A stretch of 64,000 nt of DNA from Tessaracoccus sp. OH4464_COT-324 (GTDB lineage Bacteria; Actinomycetota; Actinomycetes; Propionibacteriales; Propionibacteriaceae): the NCBI RefSeq assembly GCF_003932855.1, contig NZ_RQYZ01000004.1, forward strand, positions 1 through 64,000. The letters are read 5' to 3'. A model generated the notes under the pieces. It saw only the letters and a list, made by a program, of their open reading frames with translations. It was not told where the DNA came from and searched no databases. Shown here piece after piece: positions 8,556 through 17,110 of the stretch. The stretch's first letter is position 1, and each line of letters begins with the position of its first letter. Both the position numbers and the translations under genes were made by a program.

Positions 8556-8957
8556 CTAGTTGATCACGGCGGCGCTCATCCCGGTGAAGTACGGCACCAG
8601 CCAGACGAGCCACACGCCCAGCGAGAACCTGTGGAAGACTGCCTTCTCCCGCTCCCTCCCCCGCCACAGCACCGTCAGCGCCCAGGCGAGGTGCAGGGCC
8701 ATCAGTAGCAGAGCGGCCGCACCGGTGATCGCCATCACCTCCGACAGACCCTGCGCCACCGCTGAGGTGCCGAGCGTCTCCGCCCCAGACCGGGCGATGT
8801 CGCTCATGATCCAGGTGCCGGTGGCGTCAAAGAGGAGACCCACGGCGAAGGCCGCAGCATGCCACCACCGCAGCACACGGCCGCGATGCTCCGCCAACAC
8901 CCCGACGGTGTAGCTCGCCAACGCGAGCGAGATCAGCACGATGGACAGCGCCAGCAT
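8556..8957 (-). CDS. HsmA-like (TIGR03987) small membrane protein
   Basis: The 133-residue protein has four hydrophobic segments (LALSIVLISLALASYTVGVLA; the WWHAAAFAVGLLFDATGTWI region; ITGAAALLLMALHLAWALTV; VWLVWLVPYFTGMSAAVI). The patterns AEHRGRVLRWWH, FDATGT and a C-terminal FH..S..VWL.W..PY.TG are features of the TIGR03987/HsmA family of integral membrane proteins of unknown function. It starts one base after the stop of the upstream DUF2871 gene, so the two are probably co-transcribed and may act together in the membrane. Confidence 0.75.
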   Translation of the reverse strand: MLALSIVLISLALASYTVGVLAEHRGRVLRWWHAAAFAVGLLFDATGTWIMSDIARSGAETLGTSAVAQGLSEVMAITGAAALLLMALHLAWALTVLWRGREREKAVFHRFSLGVWLVWLVPYFTGMSAAVIN

Positions 8958-8958
8958 C

Positions 8959-9381
8959 TCACGCCTCCTGCCGGGCCAGCCGAAGCTTGATCGGCGCGGA
9001 CAGACTGACCATCAGCGCCGCGATCGCCACGGTGAGCAGGATGTGCCCAATGCCCGCGAGACCCGCGATCATCGCGTTTCCGGTGCCGCCCCGAAGTTGG
9101 ATGATCCCGTGCCAGATCATCACGCCTGCGGTGATGACCAGGCCCGAGCTGTAGGTCCAGAAGAACACCCGAAACGAGCGCGACCCGCTCACCCCGAGCG
9201 CGGCGTCGAGCACCAGCACCACCAGCATCACGATCATGCCCAGCGTCAGGAGGTGAGTATGGGTAGTGGACAGCTGGTTTCGCCCGACGTCCGCCATGCC
9301 GTGGGTCAAGGCGCGATAGAACAGGCCCGAGGTCAGGCCCAGCGCGGCGTAGGCAATTGCCGCGTACCAGAGTCGTTTCAT
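8959..9381 (-). CDS. DUF2871-family membrane protein
   Basis: The 140-residue protein has four predicted membrane helices and conserved His residues in helix contexts (THTHLLTLGMIVMLVVLVL, VMIWHGIIQLRGG, GHILLTVAIA), as in DUF2871. Several His in or near the membrane hint at metal or haem contact, but no function is established. It has its own ribosome site (GAAGGAG) and is directly followed by the HsmA-like gene; together they form a two-gene membrane unit divergent from the sensor kinase at 9529. Confidence 0.75.
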   Translation of the reverse strand: MKRLWYAAIAYAALGLTSGLFYRALTHGMADVGRNQLSTTHTHLLTLGMIVMLVVLVLDAALGVSGSRSFRVFFWTYSSGLVITAGVMIWHGIIQLRGGTGNAMIAGLAGIGHILLTVAIAALMVSLSAPIKLRLARQEA

Positions 9382-9516
9382 GGGTTCTCCTTCTGCGTTG
9401 CGTCAACTCTCCCGCGTCAGGCCGTTTCGGTCATCGGGCTCCCGGGCGAATCCGGGCCGCCGTTGAGTCGGTTTCTCGATCATCCTTTTGGCTGATGTGC
9501 ACCCCCAACCGAGACC

Positions 9517-9528
9517 TAGACTGGGGGC
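9517..9528 (+). promoter_or_regulatory. -10 box directly before the kinase start
   Basis: TAGACT (9517-9522) then GGGGGC then ATG 9529: the TAnnnT-N6-ATG geometry seen repeatedly in this window. There is no separate ribosome binding site except the G-run, so a leaderless transcript is likely. Inference. Confidence 0.5.
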
Positions 9529-10719
9529 ATGCGAGGCTTGGCTGGCGCGACAAGGTGGCTGCTGCTCGGCCTCGACATGCTGTTCCTGCTGCTCATCGCC
9601 GTGACCGCGATCACCAGCGCAGCGGCAAGCCACGGCGCGTGGCCGGTGGCCCTGTGCGGCGGCGGCTTCCTCGCGCTGTACGCCGTCGGCCGGTTCCAGC
9701 TGGCCCCTCAGCCCCGCCCCCTGGATTCCGGCCGTGCGCGGCTGTGGCCCGACGGGGTGTGGCTGGGCGCGCTCACCGCCTGCTGGGTGTGGCTCCTGAC
9801 CCTCACCGGCCAGGCGTTGTGGCTCGCTTTTCCGCTGATGCTGCTCGCGCTGCACACGCTGGGCCCCCGGTGGGGGGTGACTGCGGTAGCTGCGCTCAGC
9901 ATGCTGGCCGTCGCGCCGCAGCTTTCGCGCATCGGAAGTTGGGCGGACCTGGCACCCGTGCTAGGGCCGCTGATCGGGGCGGCAGTGGCGGTCGGCGTCG
10001 TGCTCGGCCTAGAGGCGCTGGCACGGGAAGCCCACGAGAAACAGCAGCTGATAAACGAGTTGAGTGCGGCCCACGACTACCTGGCCGAGGCCGAGCGGGA
10101 GCGCGCGGTGCTGGGCGAGCGGGAGCGGCTCGCCCGCGAGATTCACGACACGCTCGCCCAAGGCTTCTCCGGGATCGAGCTGCTGCTGCGCGCGGCCCGC
10201 GCCCAGCTGCCCGACAGCCCAGCAGCCCAGCTGATCGACACCGCGGCCGAAACCGCGCGCGACAACCTCACCGAGGCTCGCCGCTTCGTGCGGGCGCTGG
10301 CGCCGGCGGAGCTTGACGGCGACACGCTCGTCGCGGCGCTTCGCCGGGAGGCTGAGCGGGTGCGGCTACGCGCGCCCCAGCTCGACGTTTCCTTCGAGGT
10401 GCTGGGCGAGCCGACAGCGCTGCCGATGCCGGTCGAAGCAGCGCTGCTGCGCATCGCGCAGTCCGCGCTGGGCAACGTGGTGCAGCACGCCGCAGCCACG
10501 TCGGCCCGGTTGGTCCTGGACTTTGCCGAGGCCGAGATCCGCCTCAGCATCGCCGACGACGGCGCGGGTTTCGTCGAAGGGGCGCGCTCCCCAGGTGGCG
10601 GTTTCGGCATCCCGGGAATGCGCTCCCGGGTGCGGGAACTCTGCGGCACCCTCACCGTAGTCTCCGTTCCCGGTGAGGGCACCACCGTGCAGGTGACGAT
10701 CCCCAAGGAGCAAGAATGA
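9529..10719 (+). CDS. Sensor histidine kinase (NarL/DesK type)
   Basis: The N-terminal third has about six hydrophobic helices (for example WLLLGLDMLFLLLIAVTAI, LIGAAVAVGVVLGLEAL), a membrane sensor without a large extracellular domain. A short coiled coil follows, then HisKA_3 with the phospho-acceptor in REIHDTLAQGFSGIELLL (His206). The ATP-binding domain has an N box AQSALGNVVQHA, G1 ADDGAGF and G2 GGGFGIPGMRSRV. It passes phosphate to the regulator encoded at 10716, whose ATG overlaps this stop. The signal is unknown; a multi-helix sensor of this sort often monitors the membrane. Confidence 0.93.
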   Translation: MRGLAGATRWLLLGLDMLFLLLIAVTAITSAAASHGAWPVALCGGGFLALYAVGRFQLAPQPRPLDSGRARLWPDGVWLGALTACWVWLLTLTGQALWLAFPLMLLALHTLGPRWGVTAVAALSMLAVAPQLSRIGSWADLAPVLGPLIGAAVAVGVVLGLEALAREAHEKQQLINELSAAHDYLAEAERERAVLGERERLAREIHDTLAQGFSGIELLLRAARAQLPDSPAAQLIDTAAETARDNLTEARRFVRALAPAELDGDTLVAALRREAERVRLRAPQLDVSFEVLGEPTALPMPVEAALLRIAQSALGNVVQHAAATSARLVLDFAEAEIRLSIADDGAGFVEGARSPGGGFGIPGMRSRVRELCGTLTVVSVPGEGTTVQVTIPKEQE

Positions 10720-11339
10720 TCGAAGTGGTGATAGCCGACGACCACCCGGTGGTCCGCGCAGGGCTGCGGGCGCTCGTCGAGGCGCAGCCCGACATGACGG
10801 TGGTTCGCGACTTTGACCGGGCCGAGGCGCTCGTCGACTTCGTGATTTCCGGCGGGCAGGCGTCGGTGCTGCTGCTCGATCTCCGCTTCGGGGCCGGGCT
10901 CTCGGGAGCCGAGGCTACGCGAGCCATCGTCGCGGGCGGCGGGCCACCGGTGCTGATCCTCACCACCTACGACACCGACGGGGACATCTTGTCGGCCATC
11001 GAGGCTGGCGCCACCGGCTACCTGCTGAAGGACTCCCCCACCGAGGAGCTGACCGCTGCGATCCGCGCGGCGGCCGCGGGCGAGGTGACGCTCGGGCCGA
11101 GCGTGCAACGTCGGCTACTCGGCCGGATGCGCGCCCCGATGCTGGCACTCAGCGCACGCGAGTTGGAGGTGCTGCAGCTGGTGGCGGACGGAGCATCCAA
11201 CGACGCCATCGCGGCCCGGCTCGTGCTGAGCCGCGCCACCGTGAAGACCCACCTGACGCACATCTACGAGAAGTTGGGCGTGGGTTCACGAACCGAGGCG
11301 GTCGCAGTGGCCAGAAGGCGAGGCGTGCTCGCGCCCTGA
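10716..11339 (+). CDS. NarL/FixJ-family response regulator
   Basis: The 207-residue cytosolic transcription factor has a receiver domain with acidic pocket ADDH, phospho-acceptor Asp55 (LLLLDLRFG) and the conserved Thr and Lys (LILTTYDTD, YLLKDSP). A LuxR-type helix-turn-helix follows (LSARELEVLQLVADGASNDA ... SRATVKTHLTHIYEKLGV). It is the partner of the kinase encoded just upstream (ATGA overlap). Targets are unknown; the small membrane-protein pair upstream and the ABC transporter downstream of the second system are candidates by position only. Confidence 0.94.
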   Translation: MIEVVIADDHPVVRAGLRALVEAQPDMTVVRDFDRAEALVDFVISGGQASVLLLDLRFGAGLSGAEATRAIVAGGGPPVLILTTYDTDGDILSAIEAGATGYLLKDSPTEELTAAIRAAAAGEVTLGPSVQRRLLGRMRAPMLALSARELEVLQLVADGASNDAIAARLVLSRATVKTHLTHIYEKLGVGSRTEAVAVARRRGVLAP

Positions 11340-11430
11340 CCCTCGACCGCGCACTCCGGGGCTTGCCCTACGACGCAGGTGGGATGGCGAATCAGCCCGG
11401 GGAAGGACGTCGGCACCTGCCCGGGACGCC

Positions 11431-11442
11431 TAGGCTGATGCC
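11431..11442 (+). promoter_or_regulatory. -10 box directly before the second kinase start
   Basis: TAGGCT (11431-11436), GATGCC, ATG at 11443. The same 12 bases precede the start of the small protein at 50334 on the other strand. A leaderless start is likely (inference). Confidence 0.5.
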
Positions 11443-12603
11443 ATGCTCGGTAAGTACAGACCGGTAGACGCCTTGCTGGCTATCGTGGCGAGTGCGTTGT
11501 TTCCCCTGCTCCTCCTGTTGACCGGAGACAGCGGGGCGTCGTACTCCCCGTTGGCCGTGGCGTTTACGCTGCTGATCCCCCTGCCGCTGGCGGCGCGGCG
11601 AACCCACCCGGGGCTGTCAATGTTTGCCATGTTCAGCCTGTTCGCGCTGCAAGCGTTGCTGTACTCCCGTCCACTGCTGGTTGATGTGTTGGCCCTGCCG
11701 TCGATCTACAGCGCGGCCGCCCACGGCTCTCGCCAGGTGCGTTTTCTCGCCGGGCTGGCGGGATTCGTCGGCTGCATCGGATTCACGGCACTACTCAGGC
11801 CAAACGACACGCGCCAGCTGCTGGGCATCATGGCGGTCGCCCTGCCCGTGGTGCTGCTGGCGTGGGCGCTCGGCTGGGCCAAAGCCAGCTGGCTGAACGC
11901 GCAGCGCGCCACCCAGCACAGGCAGCAGGCGGAGGAGCTGGCCCGCGCGCAGGACGCTGAACTTGCGGTCGCCGCCGAGCGTTCCCGGATCGCCCGGGAG
12001 ATGCACGACATCGTCGCCCACTCGCTGGCGGTCATCATCGCCCAGGCAGACGGCGGGCGCTACGCCGCGCAGGCGGACCCGGCCAAGGCCGCCGCCACGT
12101 TGGAGACGATCTCGGATCTGGGCCGGGGAGCGCTCGCGGACATCCGCCGGATCTTGGGCGTGCTGCGCTCCGACGACGTGTCCGCCCCGCTGGTGCAACC
12201 ACAACCCACGGGCGAGGATCTGGCGGAGATCATCAACCGGGTCAGGGCCACGGGTGTGGAGGTGGCGTTTACGACGATGGGAGCCCCGCGCGCGCTCCTA
12301 CCCGGGATGGGGCTTACTCTGCAGCGGGTATGTCAGGAGGCGCTGACCAACTCCTTGAAGCACGCTGGCGTCGGCGCGCGGATGGCCGTGATGCTCAAGT
12401 GGGAACCCGAGCGGGTGGTGCTGCAGGTTGATGACGACGGTCGCGGCGCCGCCGCGCTCAGCGACGGCCGGGGAGGCGGTATCGTCGGTATGCGCGAGCG
12501 CGCGCAGCTGTTCGGCGGCACCCTGTCGGCCGCGCCTCGGCCCACGGGCGGCTACCGGGTCTCGCTGACGCTGCCGCTCACCGCAGACCAACCGGAGGAA
12601 TGA
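11443..12603 (+). CDS. Sensor histidine kinase (NarL/LiaS-like type)
   Basis: Residues 1-150 form about six membrane helices with short loops (ALLAIVASALFPLLLLLTGD, FALQALLYSRPLLVDVLALP and others). A linker coiled coil (QRATQHRQQAEELARAQDAE) leads to the HisKA_3 box SRIAREMHDIVAHSLAVIIA with phospho-acceptor His188. The ATPase domain has N box QEALTNSLKHA, G1 DDDGRGAAA and G2 GGGIVGMRERA. The DIVAHSL form and the intramembrane sensor are typical of actinobacterial kinases that control ABC transporters. Stop and next start overlap (GAATGATG). Confidence 0.94.
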   Translation: MLGKYRPVDALLAIVASALFPLLLLLTGDSGASYSPLAVAFTLLIPLPLAARRTHPGLSMFAMFSLFALQALLYSRPLLVDVLALPSIYSAAAHGSRQVRFLAGLAGFVGCIGFTALLRPNDTRQLLGIMAVALPVVLLAWALGWAKASWLNAQRATQHRQQAEELARAQDAELAVAAERSRIAREMHDIVAHSLAVIIAQADGGRYAAQADPAKAAATLETISDLGRGALADIRRILGVLRSDDVSAPLVQPQPTGEDLAEIINRVRATGVEVAFTTMGAPRALLPGMGLTLQRVCQEALTNSLKHAGVGARMAVMLKWEPERVVLQVDDDGRGAAALSDGRGGGIVGMRERAQLFGGTLSAAPRPTGGYRVSLTLPLTADQPEE

Positions 12604-13262
12604 TGATTCGAGTCGCCCTCGTCGACGACCAACAACTGGTTCGTGCTGGCTTCGCGATGGTGATCGACTCCCAGCCCGACCTTCGGGTGGTGGTGCAGGC
12701 CGGAGACGGGGAGGAAGCCGTTGATCGAGTAGCTACAGCCGACGTTGACGTCGTCCTGATGGATGTGCGCATGCCGAAGCTGGACGGCATCTCCGCCACC
12801 AGCGCGATCACCGCCCGCGAACACCCGCCCAAGGTCATCATCCTCACCACCTTCGACCTCGACGAATACGTGCTGCGCGCGATCAAGGCCGGGGCCTCGG
12901 GCTTCCTCTTAAAGGATGCCCCACCCGAGTCGATGCTTCAGGCCATCCGCACGGTGCACTCCGGTGAGGCCGTCATCGCGCCTTCCGCCACCAAGCGGCT
13001 CTTCGACCACCTGATGACCACGCTGCCCGACACGCAACGCGCCCGCCCGGAGCAGTTGAACTGCCTCACCGACCGGGAGCGGGAGGTGCTGCAGCTCATC
13101 GCGCGCGGCCTGAGCAACACCGAGATCGCGCAGTCCCTCGTCGTGGCCGAAGCGACGGTGAAGACCCACGTCGGACGCATCCTGATGAAACTTGGCGCGC
13201 GCGACCGGGTGCAGGCGGTCGTCATCGCCTACGAGACCGGGCTCGTGGCCCCTGGGCAGTAG
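12603..13262 (+). CDS. NarL/FixJ-family response regulator
   Basis: This 219-residue regulator has receiver residues VDDQ near the N-terminus, Asp54 (VVLMDVRMPKLDG), Thr in ILTTFDLDEY and Lys in FLLKDAPPE. The C-terminal LuxR HTH is LTDREREVLQLIARGLSNTE ... VAEATVKTHVGRILMKL. Two adjacent ATGs exist at 12600 and 12603; I prefer 12603 because GGAGG at 12594-12598 then has 4 bases spacing rather than 1. It is coupled to the kinase upstream and placed 112 bases before the ABC transporter genes, which it may activate (inference). Confidence 0.94.
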   Translation: MIRVALVDDQQLVRAGFAMVIDSQPDLRVVVQAGDGEEAVDRVATADVDVVLMDVRMPKLDGISATSAITAREHPPKVIILTTFDLDEYVLRAIKAGASGFLLKDAPPESMLQAIRTVHSGEAVIAPSATKRLFDHLMTTLPDTQRARPEQLNCLTDREREVLQLIARGLSNTEIAQSLVVAEATVKTHVGRILMKLGARDRVQAVVIAYETGLVAPGQ

Positions 13263-13332
13263 TCGCGCGTACTACCCGGGGATGAGGCGGGAACCATCCC
13301 ACAGCCAGACGCCTCGGGCGGTGCTGCGGCAC

Positions 13333-13378
13333 TAGCGTCGGTGTCATGTTCACCCCCACCGAAAGGCAACTGGCATGA
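13333..13378 (+). promoter_or_regulatory. -10 box plus candidate 10-codon leader peptide of the ABC operon
   Basis: TAGCGT (13333-13338) is followed after 7 bases by an ATG at 13346 that opens a 10-codon frame ([10 protein letters not shown]). Its TGA (13376-13378) overlaps the ATG of the ATPase gene (13375) as ATGA. By the spacing used elsewhere in this window, transcription would start at the leader ATG itself. Translation of the leader could couple to, or attenuate, the ATPase. Sequence is seen; function is inferred. Confidence 0.4.
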
Positions 13379-14133
13379 CCACCCCACCCGACATGAGTTC
13401 CTACGCCGCAGCCGCCGTCGATTTGACGAAGGTGTACGGCAGCGGTGCCGCCACCGTGCATGCCCTGGCCGGAGTCGATGTTCGCCTGGCCAAGGGCGAG
13501 TTCACGGCCATCATGGGACCATCCGGCTCGGGCAAGTCCACGCTCATGCACCTGCTGGCCGGCCTGGATCGTCCGACGGCGGGCGACGTCTACCTGGCCG
13601 GGTCCTGGCTGGGCAAGCTCAGTGATAAGCAGGCCACCTTGCTGCGCCGCGAGCGCGTCGGCTTCATCTTCCAGAACTTCAACCTGCTGCCCATGTACAC
13701 CGCGAAGCAGAACATTCTGCTGCCGCTCGACCTAGCGGGCCGGAAGCCCGACCCGGAGTGGTTCGACCAGCTAATCCAGCTGCTCGGCCTCGACGATCGG
13801 CTCACCCACCTGCCATCCGAGCTCTCCGGCGGCCAGCAGCAGCGGGTGGCGATCGCCCGCGCGCTCATCACCCGCCCCGACGTGATCTTCGCCGACGAGC
13901 CCACGGGCAACCTGGACTCGCGCTCGGGCGGTCAGGTGCTGTCCTTTCTGCGCACCTGCGTGCGCGAGCTGAGCCAGACGGTGATCATGGTGACCCACGA
14001 CGCCGTCGCCGCCTCGCACGCGAGCCGGGTGCTGCTCATCGCCGACGGCCTGCTGGCCGGCGAGATCACCGATCCGACGCCTGAGGCCGTCAACCGCAGC
14101 CTCGACCTGCTGCGCACGGAGGAGGTGGCCTGA
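13375..14133 (+). CDS. ABC transporter ATP-binding protein (LolD/MacB-like)
   Basis: This 252-residue ATPase powers the FtsX-type permease encoded next. It has Walker [10 protein letters not shown] (48-56), Q-loop [10 protein letters not shown], signature [15 protein letters not shown], Walker [11 protein letters not shown] and H-loop VTHD, all canonical. The Q-loop and the NLLP pattern place it in the MacB/LolD/FtsE group, which drives mechanotransmission rather than conventional import. A ribosome site AAAGG lies 8 bases before the ATG. Its TGA overlaps the ATG of the permease. It follows two two-component systems, as transporters that respond to envelope attack often do. Confidence 0.95.
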   Translation: MTTPPDMSSYAAAAVDLTKVYGSGAATVHALAGVDVRLAKGEFTAIMGPSGSGKSTLMHLLAGLDRPTAGDVYLAGSWLGKLSDKQATLLRRERVGFIFQNFNLLPMYTAKQNILLPLDLAGRKPDPEWFDQLIQLLGLDDRLTHLPSELSGGQQQRVAIARALITRPDVIFADEPTGNLDSRSGGQVLSFLRTCVRELSQTVIMVTHDAVAASHASRVLLIADGLLAGEITDPTPEAVNRSLDLLRTEEVA

Positions 14134-16694
14134 TGCGGCGGTTCGCTTTCGCGCAGTTGCGCTCCTCCTGGTCACGCTACGTCGCTGCGGGCATCGCGAT
14201 CATCCTGGGGACGGCCTTCCTTGCCGCCGCTCTGCTGACGAGCGATGTGTTCCGCGCAACGGCCTACACCACCGCCTCCAGCGACCTGAAGGGCGCTGGG
14301 GTACTGGTCGGGCCGGCGGATCACGAGCGCCACAAGGCGTACGCGGAGGAGGCCGAGAAGATCGGCCAGATTCCCGGGGTCCGGGCGGTGGAGCCTCAGG
14401 GCGCCGCTGACCTTCGGATCAATCGCTCGGGCAGCAACTTCTTTCTCACGGTTTCCCCCCTGACTGATGCCGGCACCCGCCCCAAGCTGGATTCGGGGGA
14501 ATACCCCAGCGGCCCCGGGCAGGTGGCCCTGGAACGGAACATGGCCGAGGCGCTGGGCGCCAAGCCGGGTGATTCGGTATCGGCCAGGATCTTCGACTAT
14601 TCACCACAGAATGATTCGGCTCCCGATGAAGAAGGCTACACGCTGAAAGAACACTCGATCGACTTCCTCGTCACCGGCGTTTACTTCGAGCCGAAACTTG
14701 TGTTCACTGGTACATCGGCCTACGCCACTGCAGCGCAGACTGACCTATGGGCCAAACTCAGCTCCAACGAGGATGAGGCCGAGGACCTGCTCGTCTTCCT
14801 GAACGATGGCGCAAACGCCGACGAGGTGGCCGCAGAGATCGGGAAAGTCACGCGGGGCCTCGCCGAGGCACGAACCTCCGACGAGGTTGTGGCAGACCGC
14901 GTGGAGGAGTTGCTGGACAGCTCCAGCTTCTTCACGCTGTTCGGGCTGAGTTTCGCGGCGGTGGCCATCATCGTCGCGGGAATGGTGATCGCCAACACCT
15001 TCGAGGTGCTGGTGGCTCAGCGTACGAAGCTGCTGGCGCAGCTGCGCTGCAGCGGCGCCACCCGGGGGCAGATCGGCGGCTCGGTCCTGCTGGAAGCGGC
15101 CGTGTTCGGGCTGCTCAGCGCGGGCCTCGGCACTCTGGGCGGCATCGGTTTCGGGCTGGGCGCATCCTGGGTGGTGAGCAGGCTGGATCTGGGCTTCGAA
15201 GCCGTGGGCATCGCCGACGTGGCCTGGCCGGTGTTCGTGGTTCCGGTGATCGTCGGCGCGGTGGTCACGGTGCTGGCCGCGCTGCGACCGGCCCTGTCCG
15301 CCACCGGGGTGAGCCCGGTGGAGGCGCTACGCCCGTCCACCGTCGGCCTCGGCCGCGGCGGCAGCAAGGGCCGTGCTGTTGTCGGCTCCCTGACGTTGCT
15401 GCTGGGTGCAGTGCTGCTGCTGGCGCCAGCGGTGACAGTGCTGGTCCTCGCGTCCTCCAACAAGGACGATCTCGACATGATGGTCGGCCTGGCTCTGACA
15501 GCGTCCGTGCTGGGTGGGCTCATTCTGGTGGGCGGCTTCCTCGTCTCGGCGGTGTTTCTGGTCCCCCCGACGGTTCGCGCGCTGGGCGGATTCGCGGCTC
15601 GGCTGCTGCCCAAGAATCGGGCCGCCACGGTGCGTCTGGCCACGGCGAACGCCGCCCGCAACCCGCGGCGCACCTCTGCGACGGCTTCCGCAGTCGTGCT
15701 GGGTGTCGGGCTGGTGACGATGATGGCGACGGGGGCCGCCACGGCTCAGGCCACCGCCGCCAAGTCGCTGGACTCCCTGATCCCCGCCGATGTGTTCGTG
15801 AGTTCTCCCGACGGGCCGCTCACCAAATCGCAGCTGGACGCACTGCACAAGGTGGAGGGAGTCGAGGCTTTCGCCCACGCGTGGTTCGCTCAGTCAACCG
15901 GCCACGATCTGCGAATATTGATCGCCGACTTCGACCAGTTGCGCACGGCGGTCAATCCGCCGATCACGGCCCCTAAGCCCGACCATATCCGGTTGCTTGA
16001 CGGTTCCCTGTCAAACAGCCTGCGCACGGGAAAGATGGAGATTCGGTTCTCCGACGGCACTCTGGCGTCCTACTCGACCGAGATTCGACCCGATTCCGAG
16101 TTCAAGTCGTTCCTCGACAAGTCGAGCGTGCCGAAGGATACGGATCTCGGCTCCCCGCACCTGTTCGTCGCGAAAGTGCAGGACGTGAAGACGGTGCGGA
16201 AGATCCAGGAGGCGGTGTCGAAAGCCGACGGAGGCGCCTTCGCCGAGATCCAGGCCCCGATCGAGCAGCGCGCGATGCTCGATCAGGTCATCAACGCGCT
16301 GTTGTCCATCCTGCTGGGCCTGCTCGGGGTGGCTGTGGTGATCGCGCTGGTCGGCGTGGCCAACACGCTGTCTCTGTCGGTGATCGAGCGACGTCGTGAG
16401 CTGGGCACGCTACGGGCCGTGGGTGTCACCCGGGGACAGGTGCGCAGCTTGCTCACCGTGGAGGGGGTCCTCATCTCCCTCACTGGCGCGGTGATCGGCA
16501 TCGCGCTGGGGCTGTTGTGCGGCTTCGCGGGAACGGCGGTACTGCTGGGCATGGCCAACTACGCGTTCGCCGTACATTGGTCGGTGACGCTGGGCGCGAT
16601 CGGGGTTGCCCTGCTGGCGGGCTTCGTCGCGTCTGTGTTCCCGGCCAGGAGTGCGTTGAGGGTGCCGGTGGTGGCTGCGCTCGCCACGGAGTGA
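14133..16694 (+). CDS. FtsX-family ABC permease (MacB/antibiotic-efflux type)
   Basis: The 853-residue permease has an N-terminal helix (YVAAGIAIILGTAFLAAALL), a large extracellular domain (about 40-260), then three helices with the FtsX core (FAAVAIIVAGMVIANTFEVL; LLEAAVFGLLSAGLGTL; VFVVPVIVGAVVTVLAAL). A second half repeats the pattern: helices near 415-480, a second extracellular domain and a final FtsX core (LLGLLGVAVVIALVGVANTL, LISLTGAVIGIALGLLCG, GAIGVALLAGFVASVFPARS). RRRELGTLRAVGVTRGQV is the typical coupling region. Two FtsX repeats in one chain suggest it works as a functional dimer by itself. Likely roles are efflux of peptide antibiotics or lipoprotein/lipid handling. Confidence 0.92.
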   Translation: MRRFAFAQLRSSWSRYVAAGIAIILGTAFLAAALLTSDVFRATAYTTASSDLKGAGVLVGPADHERHKAYAEEAEKIGQIPGVRAVEPQGAADLRINRSGSNFFLTVSPLTDAGTRPKLDSGEYPSGPGQVALERNMAEALGAKPGDSVSARIFDYSPQNDSAPDEEGYTLKEHSIDFLVTGVYFEPKLVFTGTSAYATAAQTDLWAKLSSNEDEAEDLLVFLNDGANADEVAAEIGKVTRGLAEARTSDEVVADRVEELLDSSSFFTLFGLSFAAVAIIVAGMVIANTFEVLVAQRTKLLAQLRCSGATRGQIGGSVLLEAAVFGLLSAGLGTLGGIGFGLGASWVVSRLDLGFEAVGIADVAWPVFVVPVIVGAVVTVLAALRPALSATGVSPVEALRPSTVGLGRGGSKGRAVVGSLTLLLGAVLLLAPAVTVLVLASSNKDDLDMMVGLALTASVLGGLILVGGFLVSAVFLVPPTVRALGGFAARLLPKNRAATVRLATANAARNPRRTSATASAVVLGVGLVTMMATGAATAQATAAKSLDSLIPADVFVSSPDGPLTKSQLDALHKVEGVEAFAHAWFAQSTGHDLRILIADFDQLRTAVNPPITAPKPDHIRLLDGSLSNSLRTGKMEIRFSDGTLASYSTEIRPDSEFKSFLDKSSVPKDTDLGSPHLFVAKVQDVKTVRKIQEAVSKADGGAFAEIQAPIEQRAMLDQVINALLSILLGLLGVAVVIALVGVANTLSLSVIERRRELGTLRAVGVTRGQVRSLLTVEGVLISLTGAVIGIALGLLCGFAGTAVLLGMANYAFAVHWSVTLGAIGVALLAGFVASVFPARSALRVPVVAALATE

Positions 16695-16707
16695 GCCAGG
16701 AAGTTGC

Positions 16708-16742
16708 GGGGAGGGGCGCCAGAGTCGCGTCCCTCCCCTTTT
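16708..16742 (+). terminator. Intrinsic terminator after the ABC operon
   Basis: GGGGAGGG (16708-16715) pairs with CCCTCCCC (16731-16738), followed by TTTT. It lies 13 bases after the permease stop. A second strong hairpin (CCCCGCGGCG / CGCCGCGGGG, about 16758-16783) follows. The rest of the gap to 17058 shows no convincing gene on either strand. Confidence 0.7.
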
Positions 16743-17058
16743 CCTTCTTCTTCCGGTCCCCCGCGGCGGCCTCGCCGCGGGGGCGTCTTCGCCGGGTGGC
16801 GTCTAACCGGGCCCTGATCCGGGCGTGCCCGGCTGGCGCTATTGGAGGACGGCCGCCCCGGGATCGGCAAGATGCGCCCGGGGCGATCACCTTCACGTAC
16901 TGGGCCTACTGGTTGATGGGGTTCGAGGCGCGTTCTCACCCGTTCTGGTGTGCCGTTCGGCGGTGTTTCAGGGCAGGTCCCGGCCAGAGCATGACCCTTC
17001 GCCCGGCGGAGTCGTGTCCCCGTCATCCACTGGTCTTCGTCCGCCCCCACACAGCACT

Positions 17059-17093
17059 CAGGCGGTGGGCTTGATCACAAAGCCCACCGCCTG
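17059..17093 (-). terminator. Long hairpin after the galactosidase gene
   Basis: AGGCGGTGGGCTT (17060-17072) pairs perfectly with AAGCCCACCGCCT (17080-17092); a 13-bp stem with a 7-base loop, 18 bases past the GH35 stop. There is no T-run on either side, so termination without a U-tract is inferred from position. Confidence 0.6.
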
Positions 17094-17110
17094 AACAGCC
17101 TTTCGCCGGC

